64,000 nt of DNA, taken from NCBI RefSeq assembly GCF_022549675.1, contig NZ_JAKZGR010000007.1, positions 186,001-250,000 on the forward strand, in the 5' to 3' direction. Of this stretch, positions 53,575 through 62,564 are shown piece after piece. Made by a program: the position numbers and the translations under genes. The notes below the pieces were generated by a model. That model had not been told where the DNA came from and did not search any database. It saw only the letters and a list, made by a program, of their open reading frames with translations. The stretch is from Belliella kenyensis (GTDB lineage: Bacteria > Bacteroidota > Bacteroidia > Cytophagales > Cyclobacteriaceae). Within the stretch, counting starts at the first letter, position 1. The number at the start of each line of letters is the position of its first letter.

Positions 53575-55569
53575 ATGAATTTCCAAGCATCCATAACCCA
53601 AGGCATCCCCTCTACCCTACCTTCAAAAAAACAGCCCAACCCTGATTTTTCACATGCGCCTAAGCGAAAAGATATTTTAACCACAGAGGAAAAAAAGTTG
53701 GCGGTGAGGAATGCGCTGCGGTATTTTCCGAAGGCTTGGCATGCGGAATTGGCGAAGGAGTTTTTTGAAGAGTTACAGGAATACGGGAGGATCTACATGT
53801 ACCGGTTTATGCCGGACTATGATATGTATGCAAGGCCGATTTCGGAATATCCTGCCAAAAGCCAACAGGCAGCTGCCATTATGCTCATGATTCAAAACAA
53901 CCTGGACCCGGCGGTGGCCCAACATCCGCAGGAACTAATCACCTACGGGGGAAACGGCGCCGTATTCCAAAACTGGGCCCAGTACCTGCTCACCATGCAG
54001 TACTTGTCAGAGATGACAGACGAGCAAACCCTCCACATGTACTCTGGTCATCCCATGGGCCTTTTCCCTTCTTCCAAGGATGCGCCAAGGGTTGTGGTAA
54101 CTAACGGCATGATGATCCCTAACTATTCCAAGCCGGATGATTGGGAGAAATACAATGCACTCGGCGTCACCCAGTATGGACAGATGACCGCAGGTTCGTA
54201 TATGTACATTGGTCCCCAAGGGATTGTGCATGGAACGACCATCACGGTGATGAATGCTTTTAGAAAAAAACTAGGCACAGCCATCAACCCCAAAGGAAAG
54301 GTTTTTCTGACCGCAGGTTTGGGAGGCATGTCAGGCGCCCAACCCAAAGCAGGGAATATCGCAGGCTGCATCACCGTGTGTGCAGAAGTCAACCCCAAAG
54401 CCGCTCACAAAAGGCATGAACAAGGTTGGGTAGAGGAATTGATAGATGATTTGGACGGATTGGTTTCAAGAGTAAGAAAGGCCCAAGTAAATGATGAGGT
54501 GGTATCCATCGCCTATTTAGGAAATATAGTGGATGTATGGGAGAAGTTTGACGAGGAAAATATCACCGTGGAACTCGGTTCGGATCAGACCTCCTTGCAC
54601 AATCCATGGGCGGGTGGATATTATCCTGTGGGTTTAAGTTTCGAGGAGTCCAATGAACTGATGGCCTCCAACCCTGAATTATTCCAAACCAAGGTTCAGG
54701 AATCCCTCCGTCGCCACGCCACAGCAGTCAACAAACATGTAGCCAAAGGAACCTACTTTTTCGACTATGGCAACGCGTTTCTACTAGAGGCATCCCGTGC
54801 AGGGGCTGAGGTAATGGGCGAAAATGGTATTGACTTCCGCTATCCTTCCTACGTGCAGGATATCTTGGGTCCCATGTGTTTTGATTATGGTTTTGGCCCA
54901 TTCCGTTGGGTATGTACTTCTGGCAAAGCGGAAGACCTAGAGAAAACAGATCAGATAGCACTTGAAGTCATGAGGGAGATTAAAGCTTCAGCCCCTATCG
55001 AAATCCAGCAACAAATGCAGGACAATATTCAATGGATAGAAGAGGCTGGAAAAAATAAGCTAGTAGTGGGCTCACAAGCCCGTATCCTCTACGCCGATGC
55101 AGAAGGTAGGATCAAAATCGCAGAAGCCTTCAACAAAGCCGTACAATCAGGAGAGCTCTCTGCTCCCATTGTTTTGGGAAGAGATCATCATGATGTCAGC
55201 GGCACAGACTCCCCTTTCCGGGAAACGAGCAATATCTACGATGGTAGTAAATTCACGGCAGACATGGCTATTCACAACGTAATCGGTGACAGTTTCCGTG
55301 GGGCTACTTGGGTCTCCATCCACAATGGTGGCGGCGTAGGCTGGGGTGAGGTCATCAATGGAGGTTTCGGTATGCTACTCGACGGCAGTAAAGAAGCTGA
55401 CCACAGACTCCAATCCATGCTTTTCTATGACGTTAACAACGGCATTTCCCGCAGGGCTTGGGCCAGAAATGAGGAAGCTTTGTTTGCAATCAAACGGGAA
55501 ATGGAAAGGACGCCTGGCTTAAAAGTAACGCTACCAGAGATGGTCGATGAGGATTTGTTGAAATATTAA
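53575..55569 (+). CDS. hutU: Urocanate hydratase
   Basis: Second step of histidine degradation: urocanate to imidazolone propionate, using tightly bound NAD. Conserved segments: TYGGNGAVFQNWAQY, TAGLGGMSGAQPKAGNIAGC, FDYGNAFLLEASRAGAEV, and LGPMCFDYGFGPFRWVCTSG. At 664 residues it is the long type (about 100 more than the classical enzyme), which occurs in Bacteroidetes. No hutG or ftcD for the last steps is in the window. Confidence 0.95.
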   Translation: MNFQASITQGIPSTLPSKKQPNPDFSHAPKRKDILTTEEKKLAVRNALRYFPKAWHAELAKEFFEELQEYGRIYMYRFMPDYDMYARPISEYPAKSQQAAAIMLMIQNNLDPAVAQHPQELITYGGNGAVFQNWAQYLLTMQYLSEMTDEQTLHMYSGHPMGLFPSSKDAPRVVVTNGMMIPNYSKPDDWEKYNALGVTQYGQMTAGSYMYIGPQGIVHGTTITVMNAFRKKLGTAINPKGKVFLTAGLGGMSGAQPKAGNIAGCITVCAEVNPKAAHKRHEQGWVEELIDDLDGLVSRVRKAQVNDEVVSIAYLGNIVDVWEKFDEENITVELGSDQTSLHNPWAGGYYPVGLSFEESNELMASNPELFQTKVQESLRRHATAVNKHVAKGTYFFDYGNAFLLEASRAGAEVMGENGIDFRYPSYVQDILGPMCFDYGFGPFRWVCTSGKAEDLEKTDQIALEVMREIKASAPIEIQQQMQDNIQWIEEAGKNKLVVGSQARILYADAEGRIKIAEAFNKAVQSGELSAPIVLGRDHHDVSGTDSPFRETSNIYDGSKFTADMAIHNVIGDSFRGATWVSIHNGGGVGWGEVINGGFGMLLDGSKEADHRLQSMLFYDVNNGISRRAWARNEEALFAIKREMERTPGLKVTLPEMVDEDLLKY

Positions 55570-56068
55570 AAAATGTCAAAATCACTTAAGAACTATACTC
55601 ATGTTAACAAAGTGACAAATAAAGAAATAGTTGGACAATCTTCTTAGAGAGTTTGCATTAGATGAGCTTGTGGAACAAATAATTTTTATTCAAAAAGTCG
55701 AAAAAGGCATAAAGGGTTTTGATGAAAACAAGATTATATTTGAGACTGACTTGGACAAAAAGTAGAAAAACAGTTTGAAAAAATTGGACTGATCAAGCAT
55801 TGTGGATTTAAATGAATTCGCCGATTTCATGACGAAAGCTACGGTCGACCAATCAAGGCTTCAGGTTAATCGTCTGAGAAATGTACCTAAAACAATTCAC
55901 TGATTATTCAACCAATCATATTTGGGTGCTGTTCTTGATTTTTGAAACAAATGCCTTTTTTGAGCAACCAAACACAATTTTATATTGATATTGAAATTAA
56001 TCGAAGATTTTTTTTTGAGTTTGATGATTTACTCTTAATATTAATAGTCAAAGTTTAAATTATTTAAT
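55570..56068 (+). other. Gene-free stretch with a decayed antitoxin-like remnant
   Basis: Two overlapping frames, from ATG 55573 and from 55631-55765 (LDNLLREFALDELVEQIIFI and onward), together read like a frameshifted antitoxin (acidic, helical, with a LVEQIIFIQKVEKGI pattern seen in Bacteroidetes antitoxins). A further fragment at 55802-55903 ends RLRNVPKTIH. Nothing else was seen. Confidence 0.3.
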
Positions 56069-56782
56069 ATGAAAGAAGAGTATTTTAAGTGGTATTCTCC
56101 ACATCTTCACCGGGACGTAGAGATGCTAGTTTTTGGTCATGCAGGATATCCTGTCGTTTTGTTTCCCACTTCCATGGGTTCATTTCACGAAAATAGGGAT
56201 ATGGGATTGATTGAAAAAGCGGGCTGGTTCATAGATCAAGGTTTAGTGCAAATATTTTGTCCGATGAGCAATGACCGTGACAGTTTTTACAACAAAGGAA
56301 TACACCCTCACGACCGTATACAAAATCATGCTGCCTATGACCGAATGATATGTCATGACATCGTGGAAAAAATCAGATTCAACACTCCTGTTGGCAAAGT
56401 AGTTATGGCAGGGTGTAGTTTTGGAGGATACCATGCTGCCAATTTCGCATTTAGACATCCTGGCTATGTTAGCCATATGTTTTCAATGTCTGGTGCATTT
56501 GAGATTAGAAGTTTTATGCATGGTTATCAGCATGAGGACATTTATTTTCATTCTCCACTGGAATTCCTCAGGAATCTTCATGATGGAGAACTTTGGAAAA
56601 TGGACATCGTCTTGGGCACATCAAACTGGGACATATGCTTTGATGCAAATATCAAGCTAAGTGATGTCCTTGAGGGTAAAAGAGTGAGTCACTGGCTAGA
56701 TGTACGCAAAGACCGTAATCATGATTGGCCAGTATGGAAAGAAATGTTCCCACATTATTTATCCAGAATTAAATTCAATTGA
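56069..56782 (+). CDS. Alpha/beta hydrolase (COG4947-like esterase) of the ligase cluster
   Basis: A 237-residue cytoplasmic hydrolase. The nucleophile Ser117 is in AGCSFGGYHAANFAFRHP; a C-terminal His is in RKDRNHDWPVWKEMFP. The N-terminus KWYSPHLHRDVEMLVFGHAG is typical of a small esterase family often encoded next to ATP-grasp enzymes. It lies 30 nt before the first ATP-grasp gene, so it is the first gene of the cluster. It may cut or release the product of the ligases; this is inference. Confidence 0.8.
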   Translation: MKEEYFKWYSPHLHRDVEMLVFGHAGYPVVLFPTSMGSFHENRDMGLIEKAGWFIDQGLVQIFCPMSNDRDSFYNKGIHPHDRIQNHAAYDRMICHDIVEKIRFNTPVGKVVMAGCSFGGYHAANFAFRHPGYVSHMFSMSGAFEIRSFMHGYQHEDIYFHSPLEFLRNLHDGELWKMDIVLGTSNWDICFDANIKLSDVLEGKRVSHWLDVRKDRNHDWPVWKEMFPHYLSRIKFN

Positions 56783-56812
56783 AAAGAACACTGAAAAACT
56801 AAATTTACAAAC

Positions 56813-57769
56813 ATGAAAAAAATTGGAATTCTTTTTGGCATGGAAGACACTTTTCCCCATGCATTTATTGAGAGAGTAAATCAACAAAACATCAAGGGTA
56901 TCGTGGCAGAAGCAGTCACTATAGATAAAGTAGTTCAAAATCAACTCACAGAGTATGCTGTCATCATCGACAGAATATCACAGGATGTACCTTTCTATAG
57001 AGCTTATCTCAAAAATGCTGCATTGACAGGTACGGCCGTGATTAATAATCCATTCTGGTGGTCAGCAGATGATAAGTTTTTCAACAATGCCTTAGCTGAC
57101 ACATTGGGTGTACCATTGCCCAATACAGTACTTCTACCATCAGTAGAGCATCCTACAGATACCACAGCCAAATCATTTAGAAACTTAAAAATGCCTTTAG
57201 ATTGGGAAGGTATATTTGATTATATCAAATTCCCAGCCTATATGAAGCCCTATGCAGGTGGAGGTTGGAAGAATGTATATAGGCTCGAGAGTAAAGAGGA
57301 ATTTTTCCAAAAACACAGAGAAACGGGTCAATTGGTAATGCTTCTTCAAGAAGAGATCGTTTTTACGGAATATTTTAGAGTATACTGTCTTGGAGGAAAA
57401 GCTGTAAGAATCATGCAATATGAGCCACGGAATCCACATCATCTACGCTACGTAATAGATGGCCCACCAGCCTCCAAAAAGTTGCTTGCCAAAGTAAAAG
57501 AATATACCATTGCACTTTGTCAAGGATTAGGATATGATTTCAATACAGTAGAGTTTGCAGTAAGAGATGGCGTTCCATATGCCATTGACTTTGGGAATCC
57601 TGCTCCAGATGCAGATATAAACTCTGTGGGTCAGGAGAATTTTGAGTGGGTAGTGGAAGAATCTGCCAAGCTAGCAATAGCCTATGCAAAAAGTCAAAAA
57701 CCTGGTCAAATCAATTTGACTTGGGGTAAATTTATGAAAGATGCAGTAAGTTCAGCAAAACGTTTTTAA
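56813..57769 (+). CDS. ATP-grasp ligase (RimK-like)
   Basis: A 318-residue ATP-grasp enzyme. The ATP-binding lysine and glycine loop are in YMKPYAGGGWKNV (145-155); a further nucleotide segment is LLQEEIVFTEYFRVYCLGGK; VPYAIDFGNPAPDADINS carries the metal-binding residues. Such enzymes form amide bonds between a carboxylate and an amine. The stop is followed after 1 nt by the GCS2-type gene, so translation is coupled. The substrate is unknown. Confidence 0.82.
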   Translation: MKKIGILFGMEDTFPHAFIERVNQQNIKGIVAEAVTIDKVVQNQLTEYAVIIDRISQDVPFYRAYLKNAALTGTAVINNPFWWSADDKFFNNALADTLGVPLPNTVLLPSVEHPTDTTAKSFRNLKMPLDWEGIFDYIKFPAYMKPYAGGGWKNVYRLESKEEFFQKHRETGQLVMLLQEEIVFTEYFRVYCLGGKAVRIMQYEPRNPHHLRYVIDGPPASKKLLAKVKEYTIALCQGLGYDFNTVEFAVRDGVPYAIDFGNPAPDADINSVGQENFEWVVEESAKLAIAYAKSQKPGQINLTWGKFMKDAVSSAKRF

Positions 57770-57770
57770 T

Positions 57771-58877
57771 ATGAAAAAATTACCTGTTTTTACTTTGGGG
57801 GTAGAAGAAGAATATCAAATCATAGACCCTGTAACACGTGACCTACGCTCCCACATGTCCAAAATCGTGGATGGCGCAAAGATTTTTCTGAAAGAACAGG
57901 TAAAATCCGAAATGCACCAATCAGTGGTGGAGGTGGGAACCAATATTTGCAAAAATATCACAGATGCAAAAAATGAAGTTGCATTTTTGAGACATAAAAT
58001 TGTGGAATTAGCCGCCAAACAAGATCTGGTAGTGGGTGCATCTGGCACTCACCCTTTTTCAAAATGGCAAGATCAACAAATCACAGACGATCCTAGGTAT
58101 CACAATATAGTCAATGAACTTCAAGATACCGCTAGGAGCAATTTGATCTTTGGACTGCATGTTCATGTGGGCATTGAGAGTCGGGAGATAGCTCTCAAAA
58201 TCATGAATCAGGCTTGCTATTTCTTACCACATATCTATGCTTTGTCTGCCAACTCTCCTTTTTGGGAAGGTAGAAACACAGGTTTCAAGGCCTACAGAGC
58301 TAAGGTATTCGCTAAATTCCCTCGTACAGGTCTTCCAGAGTACTTTGATACTGTACAAGCATATGATAGCTATTTGGAAACATTGGTAAAAACCAATTGC
58401 ATAGACAATCCAAAGAAAATCTGGTGGGATTTGCGCATGCATCCATTCTTTAGCACTATTGAATTTAGGATCTGTGACATGTGCTTGACTGTACAGGAGA
58501 CCATCTGTATCGTGGCCCTCATCCAAGCCGTAGTTGCTAAGCTTTATAAAATGAATCTTTCCAATACCAGTTTCAATGTCTACAGAATAGCATTGATCCG
58601 GGAAAATAAATTTAGAGCTGCGAGATATGGAATAGATGGAAAAATGATTGACTTCGGTGAAAACAAAGAAGTGGAATACAGGGAATTGATGTGCGAGTTG
58701 CTGGAGTTTGTGGATGACGTAGTAGATGAGCTAGGGAGTAGGGAAGAGATCAACTATGTCCACCAAATTCTAAAAGAAGGGACTGGAGCTGATAAACAGC
58801 TTAAAATTTGGGAAGAAACGCATGATCATTTCAAGGTTGTGGATTTCATCACTTCCCAATTTACAAAAGGCATATAG
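57771..58877 (+). CDS. Carboxylate-amine ligase of the GCS2 (YbdK) family
   Basis: A 368-residue glutamine-synthetase-fold ligase related to plant-type and YbdK glutamate-cysteine ligases. It has GVEEEYQIIDP (residues 10-20), the metal/ATP region QSVVEVGTNIC, GLHVHVG (128-134), and SANSPFWEGRNTGFKAYR. It joins a glutamate-like carboxylate to an amine. Because it sits with two ATP-grasp enzymes and an amidotransferase, it probably acts in a dedicated peptide-like pathway and not in glutathione synthesis. Confidence 0.88.
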   Translation: MKKLPVFTLGVEEEYQIIDPVTRDLRSHMSKIVDGAKIFLKEQVKSEMHQSVVEVGTNICKNITDAKNEVAFLRHKIVELAAKQDLVVGASGTHPFSKWQDQQITDDPRYHNIVNELQDTARSNLIFGLHVHVGIESREIALKIMNQACYFLPHIYALSANSPFWEGRNTGFKAYRAKVFAKFPRTGLPEYFDTVQAYDSYLETLVKTNCIDNPKKIWWDLRMHPFFSTIEFRICDMCLTVQETICIVALIQAVVAKLYKMNLSNTSFNVYRIALIRENKFRAARYGIDGKMIDFGENKEVEYRELMCELLEFVDDVVDELGSREEINYVHQILKEGTGADKQLKIWEETHDHFKVVDFITSQFTKGI

Positions 58878-58897
58878 CCCGATTTGAATAGACCGTG

Positions 58898-58905
58898 TAT
58901 CTTTG
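58898..58905 (+). promoter_or_regulatory. Internal -7 element before the amidotransferase gene
   Basis: TATCTTTG followed by CA, a textbook Bacteroidetes -7 element, in the 46-nt gap between the GCS2 gene and the amidotransferase; transcription would begin about 12-15 nt before the ATG. It implies a second transcript for the last two genes. Confidence 0.5.
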
Positions 58906-58923
58906 CAGTAAAAAGTAAGAGTA

Positions 58924-59742
58924 ATGATTAATGTAGCCATACTAGATATGTATGATGGCGAGCCCAATCAAGGCATGCGCTGTATCAAGGATATTATTGG
59001 TAGATTTGAAGAACAACTAACATACAAGGTGTATGACGTGAGAGGGAAGGCTGAGCTCCCAGATATACAAGATCATGACCTTTTTATATCCACAGGAGGG
59101 CCTGGTGATCCACTTGAAGGAGATGGCATATGGGATCTGAAAAACAGTCAGTTTTTGCATAGTTTGATAGCATGGAACAAAATCAACAAAAGGAAAAAAT
59201 ACCTTTTGTTGATTTGCCATTCTTTTCAAATGGCTGTCAATGCTTTTGGCCTAGCAACACTTTCAAAAAGAAAGTCTACTTCATTTGGAGTAATGACCAT
59301 TCACAAAACAGCAGATGGATTAGAAGACAGCCTATTCGCAGCATTGGACAATCCCTTCTGGGCGGTAGATTCTCGAGATTATCAAGTCGTACAGCCTAAG
59401 ATGAAGAAATTCCAAGCCATGGGAGCAAAAATCATTGCCCTAGAAAAAATCAGGTCTCACCTAGAATATGAAAGGGCTTTGATGGCCATTAGATTCTCAC
59501 CTGAAATCGTCGGGACACAATTCCACCCTGAAGCGGACCCAATTAGCTTTATGAATCACCTTCGCAAAGAAGAGGTGAAACAAAAGGTTATTGCAAAAAA
59601 AGGTAAAGCCAAATATAGAACCATGCTTGAGCACTTAGTGGATGACGATAAGATCTATAAAACCAATGAGACTTTGATCCCAAATTTCTTAAAAGAAGCC
59701 ATCACCAATATTACAGAACAACAAGAAATTTTTCAATCGTAA
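58924..59742 (+). CDS. Class I glutamine amidotransferase
   Basis: A 272-residue stand-alone GATase. The nucleophile is Cys98 in LLICHSFQMAV; the His-Glu pair is His201/Glu203 in TQFHPEADP; FISTGGPGDP forms the oxyanion strand. It would hydrolyse glutamine to feed ammonia to a partner synthetase, or cut a gamma-glutamyl bond. About 40 extra C-terminal residues may contact the partner. It is 4 nt before the second ATP-grasp gene, so the two are likely partners. Confidence 0.85.
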   Translation: MINVAILDMYDGEPNQGMRCIKDIIGRFEEQLTYKVYDVRGKAELPDIQDHDLFISTGGPGDPLEGDGIWDLKNSQFLHSLIAWNKINKRKKYLLLICHSFQMAVNAFGLATLSKRKSTSFGVMTIHKTADGLEDSLFAALDNPFWAVDSRDYQVVQPKMKKFQAMGAKIIALEKIRSHLEYERALMAIRFSPEIVGTQFHPEADPISFMNHLRKEEVKQKVIAKKGKAKYRTMLEHLVDDDKIYKTNETLIPNFLKEAITNITEQQEIFQS

Positions 59743-59746
59743 TCAT

Positions 59747-60940
59747 ATGATCAAAAATTACAGAATAGCTTTCAATGAAGCTTTTAATCAAGAGAAATAC
59801 CAAGAGTTTTTGGGAGATATAGCAAAGGATTTTGATTACCTTCCCACCTTTCGAATTGCAGAGACTCCCTTTTTCATTTCTAAGGAATTGAAAAATCAAT
59901 TGATGGAAGCTACAGATGAAGTAGTGAACTTCATTCAAAATGCTGATTTCAAAAAAATGACCCAGCGTGCCGTTGAGCTCAATACGCATGTACCTCATGA
60001 AGATGAACATACGCAGTTTCTTGCAGTAGATTTTGGAATCTGTGAAGAAGAGGGAAAAGTAATACCGAAGCTGATTGAAGTACAAGGCTTTCCATCAGTT
60101 TTTAATTTCCAACATCATCTTCATGAAAAATTTCTAGAGCACTATCCCTTATTAAAAGGTCTGACCCCTTACTTCGGTCAGCTGGATAAGGAAGCCTATT
60201 TACAAAAACTCCGAGAGACAATACTCAATGGATATGAGCCATCTGAAGTAGTATTGCTAGAAATTGAACCAGAAAAGCAAAATACCAAAATTGATTTTTA
60301 CTATTGTGCCAGAGATCTCTCCATTCCATATGTATGTGTCACAGACCTCATAAAAGAAGGGAAGAAACTATTCTATAAGGACCATCAAGGAGATCAAATT
60401 CAAATCAAGAGGATATACAATCGAGTGATTTTTGATGAACTCAATACCCGATCAGACCTCAAACTAGCATTTGACTTCAAAGAAGATCTAGAAGTAGAAT
60501 GGGCAGGGCATCCCAATTGGTTTTTTAGAATTAGTAAATATATCCTACCCATGCTCAAAGGACCATACTTCATTGAATCCACCCTTTTATCAGATTTGGA
60601 AAGTATTCCGGTAGATTTGGAAAACTATGTTTTGAAGCCTCTGTTTTCTTTTTCAGGAAGTGGGGTAATCTTCCATGTGAAGCCATCAGACATTGAAGAT
60701 GTAGTAGAAAAAGACCTTTATATTCTTCAAAAGAAAGTGAATTACATTCCTATTTTACAAGCTCCAGACACCAAAGTGAAAGCAGAAGTCAGAATGCTGC
60801 TTGTATGGCCTGAAAAAGATGAAAAACCCACCTTGATGACGAATCTTGTAAGGCTCAGCAGAGGAGAAATGATAGGTGTAAAATTCAATAAAGATAAAGA
60901 TTGGGTTGGCGGAACTATAGGATTGTTTGAATCAAACTAA
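59747..60940 (+). CDS. ATP-grasp-like ligase (second)
   Basis: A 397-residue protein with ATP-grasp features in its second half: YVLKPLFSFSGSGVIFHVKP (lysine and glycine loop), IYNRVIFDELNTRSDL, and YIPILQAPDTKVKAEVRMLLVW. The first half has LIEVQGFPSVFNFQ and AVDFGICEEEG, recalling glutathionylspermidine-synthase-like or circularly arranged ATP-grasps. No full family can be named. It is the last gene of the cluster; a 180-nt gap follows, then pnt. Confidence 0.75.
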   Translation: MIKNYRIAFNEAFNQEKYQEFLGDIAKDFDYLPTFRIAETPFFISKELKNQLMEATDEVVNFIQNADFKKMTQRAVELNTHVPHEDEHTQFLAVDFGICEEEGKVIPKLIEVQGFPSVFNFQHHLHEKFLEHYPLLKGLTPYFGQLDKEAYLQKLRETILNGYEPSEVVLLEIEPEKQNTKIDFYYCARDLSIPYVCVTDLIKEGKKLFYKDHQGDQIQIKRIYNRVIFDELNTRSDLKLAFDFKEDLEVEWAGHPNWFFRISKYILPMLKGPYFIESTLLSDLESIPVDLENYVLKPLFSFSGSGVIFHVKPSDIEDVVEKDLYILQKKVNYIPILQAPDTKVKAEVRMLLVWPEKDEKPTLMTNLVRLSRGEMIGVKFNKDKDWVGGTIGLFESN

Positions 60941-61119
60941 CCAATGCGCAATACATAATTTTATTTTTCATCACAAATCACAAGCATTCATTTAAATTTC
61001 TGAAAGAACACCAATTATAATGACAAAAATCACTTTTTTATCTTATTCTTTTTGATAGTTTTAACCATTGAAAGCAAGTCTTTCAAAACTTCAAAATTAT
61101 TTCAAGACAACCGAAACAC

Positions 61120-62247
61120 ATGAAGATAGGTATACTCAAAGAGCCAAAGGGAGAAGCACGTGTAGCTTTGCTTCCTGAGGCAGTCAAAACCTTACTTTCT
61201 TGGGGCACAGAGGTAATTGTAGAATCAGGAGCTGGTCAAGGCTCTTTTGTAAGTGATGGCACTTACGAAACTACAGGTGCTACTATTGCTCCAAGAGAAG
61301 CTATATTGACTACAGCAGACATGATCTGTTGCATTCAGTCGCTATCTACTAGCGAAATCAGCCAGATGAAATCCAGTGCTGTGCTTTTGGCACAAATGGG
61401 GGCTCTCTACAATCTAGACCTTACAAAATTTCTCCTGGAAGAAAAACGAACTGCTTTTAGTATGGAGCTAGTCCCTCGCACTACCCGTGCCCAAAGCATG
61501 GATGTACTTTCCTCCATGGCAACGGTAAGCGGTTACAAAGCAGCATTACTAGCAGCTTCCAGCCTTCCCAGATTCTTTCCAATGTTTATGACGGCTGCAG
61601 GCAGCATCACTCCTGCAAGGGTCTTGGTGATCGGTGCCGGAGTAGCGGGTCTCCAAGCCATAGCGACTGCCAAAAGACTAGGAGCTACAGTGTATGCATT
61701 TGATGTGAGACGAGCAGCCAAGGAAGAAGTTCTTTCCATCGGTGCCAAATTCATCGATGTAGAAGGTGCCAAAGAAGACAAAGGTGCTGGTGGATATGCA
61801 GTAGAGCAATCAGAGGAATATATCCAAAAGCAAAAGGACACTATTCATGAACATGCTCAAAAAGCTGATGCAATCATCACCACAGCACAGATCCCAGGAA
61901 GAAAAGCACCACTTTTGGTAGAGGAAAGGACGGTGCTAGCCATGAAACCAGGATCAGTCATCATAGACCTTGCTGCATCTTCTGGGGGAAATTGCGCACT
62001 TTCTCAGCCAGATCAAACCATAGAAATCAATGGGGTCAGGATCTTTGGAGTCGATAATCTCGCAACCCAACTCCCTCAAGATGCCAGCAAGATGTATGGC
62101 AAAAATTACCTCAATTTCCTCAAACTGATCATCAAAGATGGAGCTATACACCTCAATTTCGAAGATGATATAGTCCTAGGTACATGCGTATGCCACGCAG
62201 GAGAGGCAAAAAGTCCTAGGGTCGCCCAAATCTTAAATCAATCATAA
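61120..62247 (+). CDS. pntAA: NAD(P) transhydrogenase alpha subunit, part 1 (NAD-binding)
   Basis: A 375-residue NAD(H)-binding domain I: KIGILKEPKGEARVALLPEA at the N-terminus, ARVLVIGAGVAGLQAIATAK as Rossmann motif, DLAASSGGNCALSQPD near the NAD site. In this type the alpha subunit is split; the membrane part is the next gene, which overlaps by 1 nt. The complex uses the proton gradient to make NADPH. Confidence 0.94.
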   Translation: MKIGILKEPKGEARVALLPEAVKTLLSWGTEVIVESGAGQGSFVSDGTYETTGATIAPREAILTTADMICCIQSLSTSEISQMKSSAVLLAQMGALYNLDLTKFLLEEKRTAFSMELVPRTTRAQSMDVLSSMATVSGYKAALLAASSLPRFFPMFMTAAGSITPARVLVIGAGVAGLQAIATAKRLGATVYAFDVRRAAKEEVLSIGAKFIDVEGAKEDKGAGGYAVEQSEEYIQKQKDTIHEHAQKADAIITTAQIPGRKAPLLVEERTVLAMKPGSVIIDLAASSGGNCALSQPDQTIEINGVRIFGVDNLATQLPQDASKMYGKNYLNFLKLIIKDGAIHLNFEDDIVLGTCVCHAGEAKSPRVAQILNQS

Positions 62248-62564
62248 TGGAACAAATACTTAACTATATTGGCGAAAATATGGAAATGATTTATTTCCTG
62301 ATTTTGGCCATACTTCTAGGAGTAGAAGTGATATCTAATGTACCCGCCATTTTGCACACTCCACTCATGTCTGGCGCCAATGCCGTCCATGGAGTAGTGG
62401 TAGTAGGTGCCATCATCGTCATGCTACATGCTTCACCTGACAATTATCCCTCATTGATCGTAGGGTTTCTCGCCGTGGTAATGGGCACGCTGAATGTGGT
62501 CGGGGGATTTGTAGTGACCGACAGGATGCTAGAGATGTTCAAGAAAAAACCGAAAAAATCATGA
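62247..62564 (+). CDS. pntAB: NAD(P) transhydrogenase alpha subunit, part 2 (membrane)
   Basis: A 105-residue protein with three to four membrane helices (YFLILAILLGVEVISNVPAI, AVHGVVVVGAIIVML, VVGGFVVTDRMLEMFKKKP). This is the C-terminal membrane domain of the alpha subunit as a separate chain. It overlaps the first part by 1 nt (TAATGG) and pntB by 4 nt, so all three are translationally coupled. Confidence 0.93.
   Translation: MEQILNYIGENMEMIYFLILAILLGVEVISNVPAILHTPLMSGANAVHGVVVVGAIIVMLHASPDNYPSLIVGFLAVVMGTLNVVGGFVVTDRMLEMFKKKPKKS

Noticed and set aside
56069-60940. Glutathione biosynthesis operon
   Set aside because: A GCS2-type enzyme is present, but there is no clear glutathione synthetase; the extra amidotransferase, hydrolase and second ATP-grasp do not fit.
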